NCBI RefSeq assembly: GCF_024360925.2
Contig: NZ_CP113517.1
Location: forward strand, 4,382,001-4,446,000
Length of the DNA stretch: 64,000 nt
DNA from: Methylomonas rapida
GTDB taxonomy: Bacteria; Pseudomonadota; Gammaproteobacteria; Methylococcales; Methylomonadaceae
Direction: 5' to 3'
The translations under genes were made by a program, and so were the position numbers. The notes beneath the pieces are model-generated. The model searched no databases. It saw nothing but the letters and a program-made list of their open reading frames with translations, and was not told the DNA's origin. How positions within the stretch are numbered: the stretch's first letter is position 1; each line of letters opens with the position of its first letter. This document shows, piece after piece, positions 45,255-55,133 of this stretch.

Positions 45255-45580
45255 CCTGGACCGGCGGCCAGACGCTTCCTTTGAGTATCTGGCTACAAAT
45301 CACTTCCCCTTTGGTAAAAGGGATCGAGTCCTTGATAGAAAAAGCTAAAGCTTTTCCCCCCAGTCGCAACTCGTGCGCGCAATAGCTTTAACTATTGCCG
45401 GCTGGTGCTGGCGTTTTTACTTTCAAGAGTTTCCGGGCGTGGGAGATGATGCAACCACCCGATTTAACCCCCTCAGCCTAACCTTCTCCCGGTGGGAGAA
45501 GGAATCAGTTTAGCTTTTACGGCAACCTCCGCGAAAGAAGGAGCTTTTACGCCACCCTCATGCGGAAGCGGGAATGCCGC
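45255..45580. other. Intergenic region between cNMP/rhodanese gene and rpmG
   Basis: About 325 bp with no gene. Two hairpins are visible: GCAATAG/CTATTGC (45379-45398) and the stronger CCTTCTCCC/GGGAGAAGG (45482-45502). The second sits in a segment that looks like a common dispersed extragenic repeat. Confidence 0.55.
45482..45502. terminator. Hairpin in convergent intergenic region
   Basis: A perfect 9-bp stem CCTTCTCCC / GGGAGAAGG with a 3-nt loop between two converging transcription units. It has no strong U-tract, so it may be a terminator or a repeat. Confidence 0.45.
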
Positions 45581-45736
45581 TTATTTGATTTTGGCTTCTT
45601 TGTAAATCACATGCTTGCGAACCACGGGATCAAATTTTTTGATCTCCATTTTTTCGGGCATGGTTTTTTTGTTTTTGGTGGTGGTATAAAAATGACCAGT
45701 GCCTTCGCTAGAAACCAGTTTGATTTTGTCACGCAT
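45581..45736 (-). CDS. rpmG: 50S ribosomal protein L33
   Basis: A 51-residue ribosomal protein, [20 protein letters not shown], then [20 protein letters not shown] and a basic tail. It is the zinc-free L33 type, without CxxC pairs. GGAGATTAAAAC precedes the ATG at 45736. It is 12 nt after rpmB. Confidence 0.97.
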   Translation of the reverse strand: MRDKIKLVSSEGTGHFYTTTKNKKTMPEKMEIKKFDPVVRKHVIYKEAKIK

Positions 45737-45748
45737 GTTTTAATCTCC

Positions 45749-45985
45749 TTAAACTTTTTCGCCGCGGCTACGGATGTCGGCCAACACCGCATCGATGCCG
45801 TTCTTGTCGATGATACGCATACCTTTCGAAGATACTCTCAAACGGACCCAACGGTTTTCGCTTTCCACCCAAAATCTGTGATGATGCAGATTCGGGGTAA
45901 AACGTCTTTTGGTTCTGTTCATGGCGTGTGAAACGTTGTGCCCGGTGATGGGGCGCTTACCTGTTACTTGGCATACTCTGGACAT
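45749..45985 (-). CDS. rpmB: 50S ribosomal protein L28
   Basis: A 78-residue ribosomal protein starting [20 protein letters not shown], with [20 protein letters not shown] following. GAGGTAGTC precedes the ATG at 45985. It is the first gene of the rpmB-rpmG operon. Confidence 0.98.
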   Translation of the reverse strand: MSRVCQVTGKRPITGHNVSHAMNRTKRRFTPNLHHHRFWVESENRWVRLRVSSKGMRIIDKNGIDAVLADIRSRGEKV

Positions 45986-46026
45986 GACTACCTCAATGCG
46001 AGCTATTAGATTCAAAATAGCCGAGC

Positions 46027-46055
46027 TTTATACCAAAAAAACTTTTATCGGTAAA
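46027..46055 (-). promoter_or_regulatory. Probable sigma70 promoter of rpmB-rpmG
   Basis: On the minus strand, TTTACC (46050-46055), a 17-bp spacer and TATAAA (46027-46032) lie about 42 bp upstream of rpmB. Spacing and position fit a sigma70 promoter. Confidence 0.6.
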
Positions 46056-46125
46056 CCACCGCCTAAAAAATAAATTTGATAGAATTTTGCCATCTCAACC
46101 CAATGCACGAAAAAACAGGACATCA

Positions 46126-47088
46126 ATGACGCTCAAATTCGGCATGGTCATGGACCCCATCGGTCAGATCAATATCAAAAAAGACACCAGTTTCGCCATG
46201 CTGCTGGAAGCACAATCGCGCGGCTGGGAACTGCATTACATGGAGCTGGGCGATCTGTTTTTACAAAACGGCCAGACATACGCCCGCACCCGGACACTGC
46301 ACGTCGAACGTAACCCACAGCAATGGCACCGTTTCGTCGGCGAACAGGAAATTCACCTGGCCGACCTCGACGTGATTCTGATGCGCAAGGACCCGCCCTT
46401 CAATCAGGAATACATTTACGCCACCTACATGCTGGAGCAGGCCGAGCGCCAGGGTGTTTACGTGGTCAACAAGCCGCAGTCGCTGCGCGACGCCAACGAA
46501 AAAATGTATACGGCCTGGTTTCCGCAGTGTTGCACCGATACCCTGGTGGCGCGTGACCCGCAAAAAATCCGCGCCTTCTTGCGCCAGCATCAGGAAATCA
46601 TTTTGAAGCCACTGGACGGCATGGGCGGCGCGTCGATTTTCCATGTGCGGGAAGACGACCCCAACCTCAGCGTGATCCTGGAAACCATGACCGAGCACGC
46701 TTCGCGCTACATCATGGCGCAAAAATATCTCCCTCAAGTCAAGGATGGCGACAAGCGCATCCTGATGGTCAACGGCGAACCGGTGCCGTATTGCCTGGCC
46801 AGAATCCCGGCCAGCGGCGAAACCCGCGGCAACCTGGCCGCCGGTGGCCGTGGCGAAGGGCGCGAATTGAGCGCGCGCGATCGCTGGATAGCCGAACAAG
46901 TAGGACCAACCCTGCGGGAAAAAGGCCTGGTATTCGTCGGCCTGGATGTGATCGGTGACTACCTGACCGAGGTCAACGTCACCAGTCCTACCTGCGTGCA
47001 GGAACTCGACCAGCAGTTTGGCATCAATATCAGCGCGCAATTGATGGATCACATCCAAGCCCGGCTACAATCCAAGTTACAAAATTGA
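46126..47088 (+). CDS. gshB: Glutathione synthetase
   Basis: An ATP-grasp ligase joining gamma-glutamylcysteine and glycine. The 320-residue protein contains KFGMVMDPIGQINIKKDTSF, LMRKDPPFNQEYIYATYML, ILKPLDGMGGASIF and LVFVGLDVIGDYLTEVNVTS, all conserved in GshB. The ATG at 46126 follows AGGACATC. The next gene, tonB, starts 2 nt after its stop. Confidence 0.97.
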   Translation: MTLKFGMVMDPIGQINIKKDTSFAMLLEAQSRGWELHYMELGDLFLQNGQTYARTRTLHVERNPQQWHRFVGEQEIHLADLDVILMRKDPPFNQEYIYATYMLEQAERQGVYVVNKPQSLRDANEKMYTAWFPQCCTDTLVARDPQKIRAFLRQHQEIILKPLDGMGGASIFHVREDDPNLSVILETMTEHASRYIMAQKYLPQVKDGDKRILMVNGEPVPYCLARIPASGETRGNLAAGGRGEGRELSARDRWIAEQVGPTLREKGLVFVGLDVIGDYLTEVNVTSPTCVQELDQQFGINISAQLMDHIQARLQSKLQN

Positions 47089-47090
47089 TC

Positions 47091-47984
47091 ATGCAAAATG
47101 TCGACCTGACGGCCTCGCCACTCTCCAACGACGACGCACTACTGCTAGCGGTGTTCGTCGCGACCGTGGTGCATGTCGGCATTTTGCTGGGCATCAATTT
47201 CAAGGCGCCAGAACCGAAGAAAATCAATAAATCCATCGAAATCACGCTATCGCATGCCCCATTGAAAAAAGCACCTAAGGAAGCGAAATTTTTGGCACCG
47301 GACCATCAGCTCGGCGCGGGCAACGAAAACCAAAAACCGCAACCCGTGGCGCAAGCCCTGCCGTCACCGGAAATCCAGGCAGCCAAGGCCAGCAAGGTCG
47401 AGCCGCAAAAACCACCGCAACCCGAAACCAAAAAGGCGACCCCGCAAAAAGTGCTGACACAGGCGAAGGCACCGGTCAAAATTGCCTCGCCGGTCGAAAC
47501 GGTGGACGAACCGGTGGAAGAGGCCGTCGAAGAGAAACCGAAACTCTCCGCGGAAGCCTTGCAACAACAAATCGCCCAACTCGGCGAGCAAATTCGCAAT
47601 AGCCGTGCCAGTACGGAAGACAGCAAGATCAAGTTCGTCAAATCCGTCAGTACGCACAAATATCTGGCGGCACAATATGTCAAGGATTGGGAGGACAAGG
47701 TTGAGCGCACCGGCAATCTGAATTATCCCTCGTCAGCTCGCGGCAACCAAGGGAAGTCGCAAATGCTGACGATGGATGTCGGCATCAACGCCGACGGCAG
47801 CATTTACAGCATCCGAGTCGCTCAATCCTCCGGGAATCCCGCGCTGGACGAAGCCGCCAAGCGTATCGTCAAGATGAGTGCGCCTTTCGCCCCGCTGCCC
47901 TCGGAACTTCTGCAGGAGGTGAACGTTTTAGTCATCACCCGCGTCTGGAAATTTTCCGACGAAACCGGCATGACCGCCCGCTAG
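47091..47984 (+). CDS. tonB: Energy transducer TonB
   Basis: A 297-residue TonB-family protein. One N-terminal membrane helix (LLLAVFVATVVHVGILLGI), a long Pro/Lys/Ala-rich periplasmic spacer (about 60-170), then the C-terminal beta-alpha-beta domain (LNYPSSARGNQGKSQML, GSIYSIRVAQSSGNPALDEA). It transmits proton-motive force to outer-membrane receptors. ATG at 47091 is 2 nt after gshB, the usual gshB-tonB-yqgE order of pseudomonads and relatives. Confidence 0.93.
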   Translation: MQNVDLTASPLSNDDALLLAVFVATVVHVGILLGINFKAPEPKKINKSIEITLSHAPLKKAPKEAKFLAPDHQLGAGNENQKPQPVAQALPSPEIQAAKASKVEPQKPPQPETKKATPQKVLTQAKAPVKIASPVETVDEPVEEAVEEKPKLSAEALQQQIAQLGEQIRNSRASTEDSKIKFVKSVSTHKYLAAQYVKDWEDKVERTGNLNYPSSARGNQGKSQMLTMDVGINADGSIYSIRVAQSSGNPALDEAAKRIVKMSAPFAPLPSELLQEVNVLVITRVWKFSDETGMTAR

Positions 47985-48001
47985 CCTAATTTTGCCTTGT
48001 T

Positions 48002-48568
48002 ATGACAGACATCACTTATCTCAATAATCAGTTCTTGATCGCGATGCCGGGCCTGCTCGACCCGCATTTCTTTCACACCGTCACCTATCTATGCCAGCAC
48101 AATCAGGAAGGTGCACTGGGCATCGTCATCAATCGCCCGACCGGCATGAAATTGAAGGACATTTTCGAGCAAATGGGCATCAGCAGCGAATTGGAGTGGG
48201 TCTTGAACACGCCGATTTTCGCCGGCGGCCCGGTACAACAGGAACGCGGCTTCGTCATCCATAGCCCATGCGAACGACACTGGGATTCCAGCATCGCCAC
48301 GGCCGACAACATCATGCTGACCAGCTCACGCGACATCTTGGAGGCCATCGCCAAAGGCGAAGGGCCAAAACATTTCCTGATAGCGCTGGGCTACGCCGGT
48401 TGGGGTAGCGGGCAACTGGAAAAGGAAATCTCCGAAAACGCCTGGCTGAACACCCCGTGTGGAGAAAACATTTTGTACGACACTCCGATCAATCAGCGCT
48501 GGAATGCCGCCGCCAGCCAATTGGGCATAGACATCAATCGCTTGACGACGCCGGCCGGCCATGGTTAA
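48002..48568 (+). CDS. yqgE: YqgE/AlgH (UPF0301) family protein
   Basis: A 188-residue protein with the family N-terminus YLNNQFLIAMPGLLDPHFFH then VTYLCQHNQEGALGIVINRP and the mid motif FAGGPVQQERGFVIHS. First named as an alginate regulator in Pseudomonas, its molecular function is not settled. It overlaps ruvX by 8 nt. Confidence 0.95.
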   Translation: MTDITYLNNQFLIAMPGLLDPHFFHTVTYLCQHNQEGALGIVINRPTGMKLKDIFEQMGISSELEWVLNTPIFAGGPVQQERGFVIHSPCERHWDSSIATADNIMLTSSRDILEAIAKGEGPKHFLIALGYAGWGSGQLEKEISENAWLNTPCGENILYDTPINQRWNAAASQLGIDINRLTTPAGHG

Positions 48569-49007
48569 GGGCGATCCTCTCGCAGCCAGATTCCGCAGCG
48601 ATGCCTATTTGGGTTTTGACTTTGGCAACAAGAAAATCGGGGTGGCCGTCGGCCACGCCGATACCGGCATCGCCAGCCCTTTGCAAACCATCCGTTCGCC
48701 CAATCAAGTACCCGACTGGCAAACCATAGGCAAGCTGATCGCGGAATGGCAGCCGATTGGTCTGGTCGTCGGCATTTCCCGGCAGCAGGATGGTTCCGAC
48801 AACCTCATCACGCCGCGAATGCAGAAATTTTGTCGACAACTGCAGGGCCGCTTCAACCTGCCCGTGCATCAAGTCGACGAAACGCTGACCACCTTTGCCG
48901 CCAAGCAGATGTTATTTGATGACCTCAAAGTCAGTGCTGGTAAACTATGGGCGGTACAAGACCAGCTCGCCGCGCAATTGATATTGCAGAGTTGGTTTGA
49001 TACATAA
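48561..49007 (+). CDS. ruvX: RuvX/YqgF-family nuclease (pre-16S rRNA processing)
   Basis: A 148-residue RNase H-fold protein with YLGFDFGNKKIGVAVGH (first Asp), VDETLTTFAAKQ (Glu) and AVQDQLAAQLILQSW (last Asp). YqgF/RuvX is essential in many bacteria and matures 16S rRNA; a Holliday-junction role was also proposed. Confidence 0.95.
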   Translation: MVKGDPLAARFRSDAYLGFDFGNKKIGVAVGHADTGIASPLQTIRSPNQVPDWQTIGKLIAEWQPIGLVVGISRQQDGSDNLITPRMQKFCRQLQGRFNLPVHQVDETLTTFAAKQMLFDDLKVSAGKLWAVQDQLAAQLILQSWFDT

Positions 49008-49129
49008 ACCAGATGAAAGGCGAAAGCAGCAAGATGAAAGCGCACCTCCCGACTCCAGCTCACTTTCCAGCTTGCAGCGTGTATGTTTCCTCCTTCGCCT
49101 TTCGCCTTTAACCTGGCTCTTAAAAACCC

Positions 49130-49648
49130 ATGCTTACCTCGACGCTCAACATTACCGAACTTCTCGACAATCTCGAAACCGATATCCGGCAACAAATCGC
49201 CTTGCGCCGGCTCAACACCCCCTTGTTGATCGGCATACACAGCGGCGGCGCCTGGATAGCCCGGCATATGCATCAACGCTTGGGCTTGACGGAGCCGCTC
49301 GGTTTGCTGGACATCACGTTTTACCGCGACGATTTTTCCCAGATCGGCATGCATCCCAACGTCAAAGCCAGCCAGTTGCCGCCTCATCTGGAAGGCCGCG
49401 ACATCATTCTGCTCGACGATGTGTTTTATACCGGCCGCACGATACGCGCCGCGCTGAACGAGATTTTTGATTATGGCCGCCCAAACCAAGTCTTGCTGGC
49501 CGTCTTGATAGAGCGCAACGGCCGGCAAATCCCGCTGCAACCCGACTGCCGCGGCGCGCGCATAGAATTGCCGGAAGGTCAGCGCATCAAACTGACCGGT
49601 CCCGAACCCTTGGCCATCGAAGTTCAAACCTTAGCCTGCGCCGCCTGA
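49130..49648 (+). CDS. pyrR: PyrR-type uracil phosphoribosyltransferase / pyr regulator
   Basis: A 172-residue type I phosphoribosyltransferase with PRPP loop [20 protein letters not shown]. In Gram-positives PyrR also binds pyr mRNA; in pseudomonads and relatives PyrR precedes pyrB, as here. Whether this copy regulates by RNA binding is unknown. The 122-nt gap after ruvX contains an inverted repeat (49016-49026 / 49099-49109). Confidence 0.93.
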   Translation: MLTSTLNITELLDNLETDIRQQIALRRLNTPLLIGIHSGGAWIARHMHQRLGLTEPLGLLDITFYRDDFSQIGMHPNVKASQLPPHLEGRDIILLDDVFYTGRTIRAALNEIFDYGRPNQVLLAVLIERNGRQIPLQPDCRGARIELPEGQRIKLTGPEPLAIEVQTLACAA

Positions 49649-49650
49649 TC

Positions 49651-50616
49651 ATGAGCCGACATCTACAACTGACCGAAAATGGCAAGCTCAAGCATTTTTT
49701 GAGCATAGAAGGCCTGGATAAGGCCTTGTTGACCGAGATACTGGATACCGCGGAATCCTTTGCCGGCATCTCCGAGCATCAGGTCAAAAAGGTGCCGCTG
49801 CTGCGCGGCAAGACCATCGTCAACCTGTTTTTCGAAAACAGCACCCGCACCCGCACCACCTTCGAATTGGCGGCAACCCGGCTTTCCGCGGACGTATTGA
49901 ACATCAACATCGCCACCTCGGCCACCTCCAAGGGCGAAAGCCTGCTGGACACCATCCGCAATCTGGAAGCCATGCATGTGGACATGTTCGTGGTCCGGCA
50001 TGCCTTGAGCGGAGCGGCGCATTTCATCGCCCAGCATACCGCGCCTCACATCAGCGTGATCAACGCCGGCGACGGCCAGCATGCGCATCCGACCCAGGCT
50101 ATGCTGGACATGTTCACGATACGCCAGCATAAAAAGCATTTCGAGGGCTTGAAAGTGGCGATCGTCGGCGACATTCTGCATTCGCGGGTGGCCCGCTCGC
50201 AGATCCTGGCCTTGAACACACTGGGCGTTTCCGAAGTCAGGGTCATTGCGCCCAAGACCCTATTGCCGGCGCATGTCAGGAGCATGGGTGTCATTCCGCT
50301 GCACGACATGGACGCAGGCCTGAAGGACGTCGATGTCATCATCATGTTGAGATTGCAAAAAGAACGTATGAATTCAGCATTTTTACCCAGCGAAAGCGAG
50401 TTTTTCCGCTGCTACGGCCTGACCGAAGCCAAACTCGCTCTCGCCAAACCCGACGCGATCGTAATGCATCCCGGGCCTATCAACCGTGGCGTCGAAATCG
50501 CTTCCAGCGTCGCGGACGGCAGCCAATCCGTGATTCTGCAACAAGTCAGCAATGGCATCGCCGTGCGCATGGCCGTCATGACCATGACGATGGGCAGTCG
50601 AGGAGGCATGCAGTGA
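49651..50616 (+). CDS. pyrB: Aspartate carbamoyltransferase catalytic subunit
   Basis: Catalyses the first committed step of pyrimidine synthesis. The 321-residue protein has [16 protein letters not shown] (carbamoyl phosphate site), the [12 protein letters not shown] motif and [20 protein letters not shown]. The stop overlaps the GTG start of pyrC'. ATCase in pseudomonads forms a dodecamer with inactive PyrC'; that arrangement is expected here. Confidence 0.97.
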   Translation: MSRHLQLTENGKLKHFLSIEGLDKALLTEILDTAESFAGISEHQVKKVPLLRGKTIVNLFFENSTRTRTTFELAATRLSADVLNINIATSATSKGESLLDTIRNLEAMHVDMFVVRHALSGAAHFIAQHTAPHISVINAGDGQHAHPTQAMLDMFTIRQHKKHFEGLKVAIVGDILHSRVARSQILALNTLGVSEVRVIAPKTLLPAHVRSMGVIPLHDMDAGLKDVDVIIMLRLQKERMNSAFLPSESEFFRCYGLTEAKLALAKPDAIVMHPGPINRGVEIASSVADGSQSVILQQVSNGIAVRMAVMTMTMGSRGGMQ

Positions 50617-51899
50617 CCAGATTCTTGATCGAAAACGGCCATATTATCGACCCCGCCAATGCCATCGATGAGTTTGGCGCGGTTTGCATCGCCGATGGCA
50701 AAATCGTGCAGGTCGGTGCGCCGGCCGCGAATTTCACGCCGGATGAAATCATCGATGCCAAGGGCAAGATCGTTTGTCCCGGCTTCATCGATTTGAGCGC
50801 ACGCCTGCGCGAACCGGGTCATACGCAAAAAGGCAGCATCAAAAGCGAAACCCAAGCCGCGCTCAGCGCGGGCGTCACGTCTATCTGCCTGCCGCCGGAT
50901 ACCAAACCCTGCATAGACACTCCCGCGGTAGTCGAATATATCAAGGACAAGGCCGAAGCCGCCGGCTTCCCCAAAATCCATGGCATCGGCGCATTGACGC
51001 AACGTCTGGATGGCACGGAGCTCAGTTCTATGTTCGCGTTGAAACAAGCCGGATGCATTGCCGTCAGCAACGCCCGCGCCCCGCTGGCCAATTTGCTGAT
51101 TTTGCGCCGCGCCATGGAATATGCCAGCAGTCACGACTTGCTGTTGATGGTTCACGCCAACGATGCCGCATTGAGCGGCAAAGGCTGCGCGCATGAAGGT
51201 GCCATGGCCAGCCGTTACGGCCTTCCCGGCATTCCGGCGGCGGCCGAGTCCATCGCTCTGGCCGAATGCCTGGAGTTGGCGCAACTAACGGGCTGCCGGC
51301 TGCATGTCAGCCAGATCAGCTGCAAACAATCGGTGATCAAGCTGCAGCAGGCAAAAAAATACGGGCTGAACGTCACGGCGGACGTCGCCATTCATCAATT
51401 GCATCTGACCGAAAACGAGGTGGTTCCATTCGATAGCCATTATCACGTGATGCCGCCATTCCGTAGCGAGGAGGATTGCCATTATCTGCGTGACGGCCTG
51501 GCCAACGGCACGATAGACGCGATTTGCTCGGATCACCAGCCGCACGATCTGGACGCCAAACTCGGCGCTTTTCCGGAAACCGAACCCGGCATCGCTTCGC
51601 TGGAAACCTTGCTGCCGCTGACCCTGGACTATGCCGAACAACATAGAGTCGACCTATCCAAAGCCATTGCCAACCTGACGCAAAAACCGGCGCAAATTCT
51701 GGGCTTGAGTGCAGGCGCGTTGACGGTGGGGTTCGACGCCGATATTTGCATTTTCGACCCCAAACTGACTTGGGAGGTCAATGCCCAAACCTGGCACAGT
51801 CTCGGCCACAACACCCCGTTTTGGCGGCAAACCCTGATCGGCAGAGTGACCCACACCCTGCAAGGCGGTCGCTTGCTGTACAAACTGCGCAACCGATGA
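50613..51899 (+). CDS. pyrC': Dihydroorotase homologue, probably inactive (PyrC')
   Basis: A 428-residue dihydroorotase-family protein. The first metal motif of active enzymes, D-x-H-x-H, reads D60-L-S-A-R-L-R here, so both metal-binding His are replaced (Ser62, Arg64). Other parts remain recognisable ([24 protein letters not shown]). This matches PyrC' (PyrX) of pseudomonads, which supports ATCase assembly without catalysis, so a separate active pyrC must exist elsewhere. It starts with GTG after a GGAGG and overlaps pyrB by 4 nt. Confidence 0.92.
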   Translation: MTRFLIENGHIIDPANAIDEFGAVCIADGKIVQVGAPAANFTPDEIIDAKGKIVCPGFIDLSARLREPGHTQKGSIKSETQAALSAGVTSICLPPDTKPCIDTPAVVEYIKDKAEAAGFPKIHGIGALTQRLDGTELSSMFALKQAGCIAVSNARAPLANLLILRRAMEYASSHDLLLMVHANDAALSGKGCAHEGAMASRYGLPGIPAAAESIALAECLELAQLTGCRLHVSQISCKQSVIKLQQAKKYGLNVTADVAIHQLHLTENEVVPFDSHYHVMPPFRSEEDCHYLRDGLANGTIDAICSDHQPHDLDAKLGAFPETEPGIASLETLLPLTLDYAEQHRVDLSKAIANLTQKPAQILGLSAGALTVGFDADICIFDPKLTWEVNAQTWHSLGHNTPFWRQTLIGRVTHTLQGGRLLYKLRNR

Positions 51900-51945
51900 C
51901 CGGTTTCGTTGCTTTCCCTTTTCGCTTAAGCACCTAGTAATCCGC

Positions 51946-52653
51946 ATGTCCTGTATCAAAAACCGCTCCACAACCTCGGCCACTTCCAGCATCATCGATG
52001 ACCTGAAAGGCGACCAATCCTGGCGAATTTTTCGCATCATCAGCGAATTTACCGAAGGCTTTGACGAACTATCCGGCCTCTGCGACGCGATTTCTATTTT
52101 CGGCTCGGCCCGTCTGGTGCCGGACAGCTTCTATTATCAAAAAACCGTGGAACTGGCCGAACTGCTCAGCAAGGAAGGCTTCGCCATCATCAGCGGCGGC
52201 GGCCCAGGCGTCATGGAAGCAGCCAACAAGGGCGCCATCGCGCAAAACCAGCCATCCATCGGTTTGAACATCGAACTGCCGATGGAACAAAAACCCAACC
52301 CCTATCAAAACTTGTCGTTGAATTTTCGCTATTTCTTCGTGCGCAAGGTGATGTTCGTGCGCTACTCGATGGGCTATGTCTGTATGCCGGGCGGTTTTGG
52401 CACGCTGGACGAATTTTTCGAAGCGCTGACCTTGATGCAAACCCACAAGATCTACCCCTTGCCGCTGGTATTGTTCGGCAGTGATTTCTGGAGCGGCTTG
52501 ATGGATTGGCTGGAAAACAAGCTGATCGATTACAGCGTGATTTCGCCGGAAGATCTGCGCCTGATCACCGTCACCGATGATCCGCAACAAGTCGTCGACA
52601 TCATGGCCGCCCACCGGGATTGGAAAAATCTGCAGCGTCATCCGACGCCGTAA
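51946..52653 (+). CDS. LOG-family (TIGR00730) Rossmann-fold protein
   Basis: A 235-residue protein of the LOG (lysine decarboxylase-like) family with AISIFGSARL, IISGGGPGVMEAANKGA and the signature MPGGFGTLDEFFEAL. Such proteins cleave nucleoside 5'-monophosphates to release the base (cytokinin-activating in plants and some bacteria). The bacterial substrate here is unknown. Confidence 0.92.
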   Translation: MSCIKNRSTTSATSSIIDDLKGDQSWRIFRIISEFTEGFDELSGLCDAISIFGSARLVPDSFYYQKTVELAELLSKEGFAIISGGGPGVMEAANKGAIAQNQPSIGLNIELPMEQKPNPYQNLSLNFRYFFVRKVMFVRYSMGYVCMPGGFGTLDEFFEALTLMQTHKIYPLPLVLFGSDFWSGLMDWLENKLIDYSVISPEDLRLITVTDDPQQVVDIMAAHRDWKNLQRHPTP

Positions 52654-52686
52654 TGTTCTGCATAGAAACGGAGACTGTTATAACTC

Positions 52687-53673
52687 ATGACTGCTAACGA
52701 TTTGACGCCCGCGCAAACCGCGCTGCACCAACTCAAAGCCCATATCAACACTCAGATCATCGGCCAGGATATTTTGGTCGAACGCATGTTGATCGCCTTG
52801 CTGGCGGACGGTCATTTGCTGGTGGAAGGCGCGCCGGGATTGGCAAAAACCCGAGCCATCAACGTGTTGAGTCAAGCCATGGAAGCGGATTTTCACCGGG
52901 TACAATTTACGCCGGATTTATTGCCGGCCGATTTGACCGGCACCGAGATTTATCGGCCGCAACAAGGCTCGTTCGAATTTCAGAAAGGCCCGTTGTTTCA
53001 TAACCTGATTCTGGCGGACGAGATCAATCGCGCGCCGGCCAAGGTGCAGGCAGCCTTGCTGGAAGCCATGGCCGAGCGGCAAATCACGGTCGGCAAGGCC
53101 ACTTACTCTTTGCCCGATTTGTTCATGGTCATGGCCACGCAAAACCCGATCGAGCAGGAGGGCACCTATCCCTTGCCCGAGGCGCAACTGGACCGGTTTT
53201 TACTGCACGTCAAAATCGATTACCCCAATGCCGCGCACGAACAAAGCATTCTGCATCTGGCGCGCGCCGAAGCCAGGGGCAAGTTGCGGCCCGCAGGCAG
53301 CGAAGTGCGGAAAATCGACCAACAAACGCTGTTTGCCGCCCGCAACGAAGTGCTGGATATTTATATGGCCGAGGCTTTGGAGCACTATCTGCTACAGATC
53401 ATCCTGGCGACCCGCACGCCGTCCGCCTACGGCCAGGACCTGGCCAACTGGATAGAATACGGCGCCAGCCCGCGCGCCAGCATCGCGCTGGATCGCTGTG
53501 CAAGAGCCAAGGCCTGGCTGGATCAACGCGACTTCGTCGATCCGGGCGACATTCAAGACATGGCCTACGACGTGTTGAGGCATCGCCTGATCTTGTCCTA
53601 TACGGCCGAAGCCGAAGGCATCAGCACCGACGATGTGATCCGGCAACTGTTGGCGCGCATTGCCGTGCCGTAA
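52687..53673 (+). CDS. MoxR-family AAA+ ATPase
   Basis: A 328-residue AAA+ chaperone. Walker A EGAPGLAKTRAINVL, Walker B LILADEINRAPAKVQ, sensor MATQNPIEQEGTYPLPEAQL, and a C-terminal lid. MoxR ATPases act with VWA proteins to activate metalloenzymes or protect the envelope. It is the first gene of a MoxR-DUF58-DUF4381-VWA-VWA operon, interrupted here by a split creA and a signalling gene. Confidence 0.95.
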   Translation: MTANDLTPAQTALHQLKAHINTQIIGQDILVERMLIALLADGHLLVEGAPGLAKTRAINVLSQAMEADFHRVQFTPDLLPADLTGTEIYRPQQGSFEFQKGPLFHNLILADEINRAPAKVQAALLEAMAERQITVGKATYSLPDLFMVMATQNPIEQEGTYPLPEAQLDRFLLHVKIDYPNAAHEQSILHLARAEARGKLRPAGSEVRKIDQQTLFAARNEVLDIYMAEALEHYLLQIILATRTPSAYGQDLANWIEYGASPRASIALDRCARAKAWLDQRDFVDPGDIQDMAYDVLRHRLILSYTAEAEGISTDDVIRQLLARIAVP

Positions 53674-53717
53674 ACCCGGCAGGCGGACTATTCATCTTTT
53701 CAATACGGAGAAGCGGC

Positions 53718-54194
53718 ATGAAAAACGTTTTTTTATTGGCATTGCTGATTGCTATCGCCGGCATGGCTCACGCCGAAACCGTAGGCTGCGTCACCACCGC
53801 GTGGAAATTGATAGGCGCCAACCATAAAGTCTGTGTCGAAGCCTTTGCCGATCCGAAAATTCCCGGCGTGACCTGTCATGTCAGTCAGGCCAAGACTGGC
53901 GGCGTTTCCGGCGCGCTGGGCGTGGCCCAGGATCCCTCCCAGTTTTCGCTGGCCTGCCGCCAGACCGGCCCGATCACACTGCCCAAAGAATTGCCCGAGG
54001 ATGAGGAAGTGTTTTCCGAAGGCACCTCATTGTTGTTCAAGGAAACCCGCGTGATGCGCTTATGAGACAAAGTGCACAACACCTTGGTGTACTTGGCCAT
54101 CAGCCGCAAGCTGATCGAAGGCGCACCGATGAACAGCATCTCCACGGTCCCCGTGATGCCTTGGGGAGAGAGCAAGGCGACCGATCAGCGATGA
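53718..54194 (+). pseudogene. creA: creA-like gene split by an in-frame TGA
   Basis: CreA-family periplasmic protein. The signal peptide and WKLIGANHKVCVEAFADPKI, VTCHVSQAKTGGVSGALGV and LACRQTGPITLP match CreA. The frame stops at TGA 54063-54065 after RVMRL but continues in the same frame as [20 protein letters not shown] then [17 protein letters not shown], which is the CreA C-terminus. Read through, it is 159 codons with the true stop at 54192-54194, overlapping the next gene (ATGA). Point nonsense mutation, sequencing error or recoding are all possible. Confidence 0.82.
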
Positions 54195-55096
54195 ACGCCG
54201 TCGTCACTGCCGATGACGAGCGTATCGCCGTCAGCTTGAAAAGCCTGGTCGATCTGGCCAAACCGGCCGCCATGCTGCGTTTACGTCCGCAACACATCCG
54301 CGCATCGCAAAACGGCAACTACCTGTCCCGCTTCAAGGGCCGCGGCATGGCCTTTGCCGAAACCCGTCTGTATCAAGCCGGCGATGATGTGCGGCGCATG
54401 GATTGGCGGGTTACCGCCCGCACCGGCAAGCCGCATAGCAAAATTTTTCAAGAAGAACGGGAACGCCCTCTATTCATCTCGGTGGATTATCGCGCCAGCA
54501 TGAACTTTGCCACCCGCGGCGTATTCAAGTCGGTACAAGCCGCCAAGCTGGCGGCGTTGCTGGCCTGGGCCGCGCTGCAGCAGGGCGACCGCATCGGCGG
54601 GCAAATTTTCACCGATCAAGGCTGCATGGAATTGAAACCGCGCACCGGCAAAGCGGCGCTGCTGCGTTTTTTTAACGCACTGGTAGCGCCCAAACTTGGC
54701 GATAACCGCGACAAGGGCTTGGAGCAGGCATTGTCGCGCTTGCAACATCATGCGCACCCTGGCAGCCGGATTTATATCATCAGCGATTTTAGAGGCCTGG
54801 ATGCCAGTGCCGAGCAGCATCTCGCCCAGCTGGCAAGGCATTGCGAAGTGGTGTTGATACAGGTCTACGACCCACTGGAAAGTCAATTGCCCAGCACGGG
54901 CCGCTACCGTTTCACCGACCGCTTGCGCGAGGTAATCTTCGACAGCGCCAACAAGCAACAGCTGGAACACTACCATCGGCGTTTTCAGCAACGGCAGGCT
55001 CATTTGCAGCGACTCAGTAACAAGCTAAAGTTACAGTGGCTGCCATGCAGTACGCAACAATCACCCTTGACGGTACTTGCGCGCGGTCAGCAATGA
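54191..55096 (+). CDS. DUF58-domain protein
   Basis: A 301-residue protein with the DUF58 core: [40 protein letters not shown], and a VWA-like segment [16 protein letters not shown] with a degenerate metal site. DUF58 proteins are the usual partners of MoxR ATPases. The start ATG at 54191 overlaps the original creA stop (ATGA), which also supports the longer creA frame. Confidence 0.93.
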   Translation: MNAVVTADDERIAVSLKSLVDLAKPAAMLRLRPQHIRASQNGNYLSRFKGRGMAFAETRLYQAGDDVRRMDWRVTARTGKPHSKIFQEERERPLFISVDYRASMNFATRGVFKSVQAAKLAALLAWAALQQGDRIGGQIFTDQGCMELKPRTGKAALLRFFNALVAPKLGDNRDKGLEQALSRLQHHAHPGSRIYIISDFRGLDASAEQHLAQLARHCEVVLIQVYDPLESQLPSTGRYRFTDRLREVIFDSANKQQLEHYHRRFQQRQAHLQRLSNKLKLQWLPCSTQQSPLTVLARGQQ

Positions 55097-55133
55097 CTTG
55101 AGTCGCTTTAATCCTTAGCCCACGCAGCCAGCC

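Noticed and set aside
54063..54068. Frameshift in creA
   Set aside because: The downstream CreA-like residues are in the same frame as the upstream part, so it is an in-frame stop, not a frameshift.
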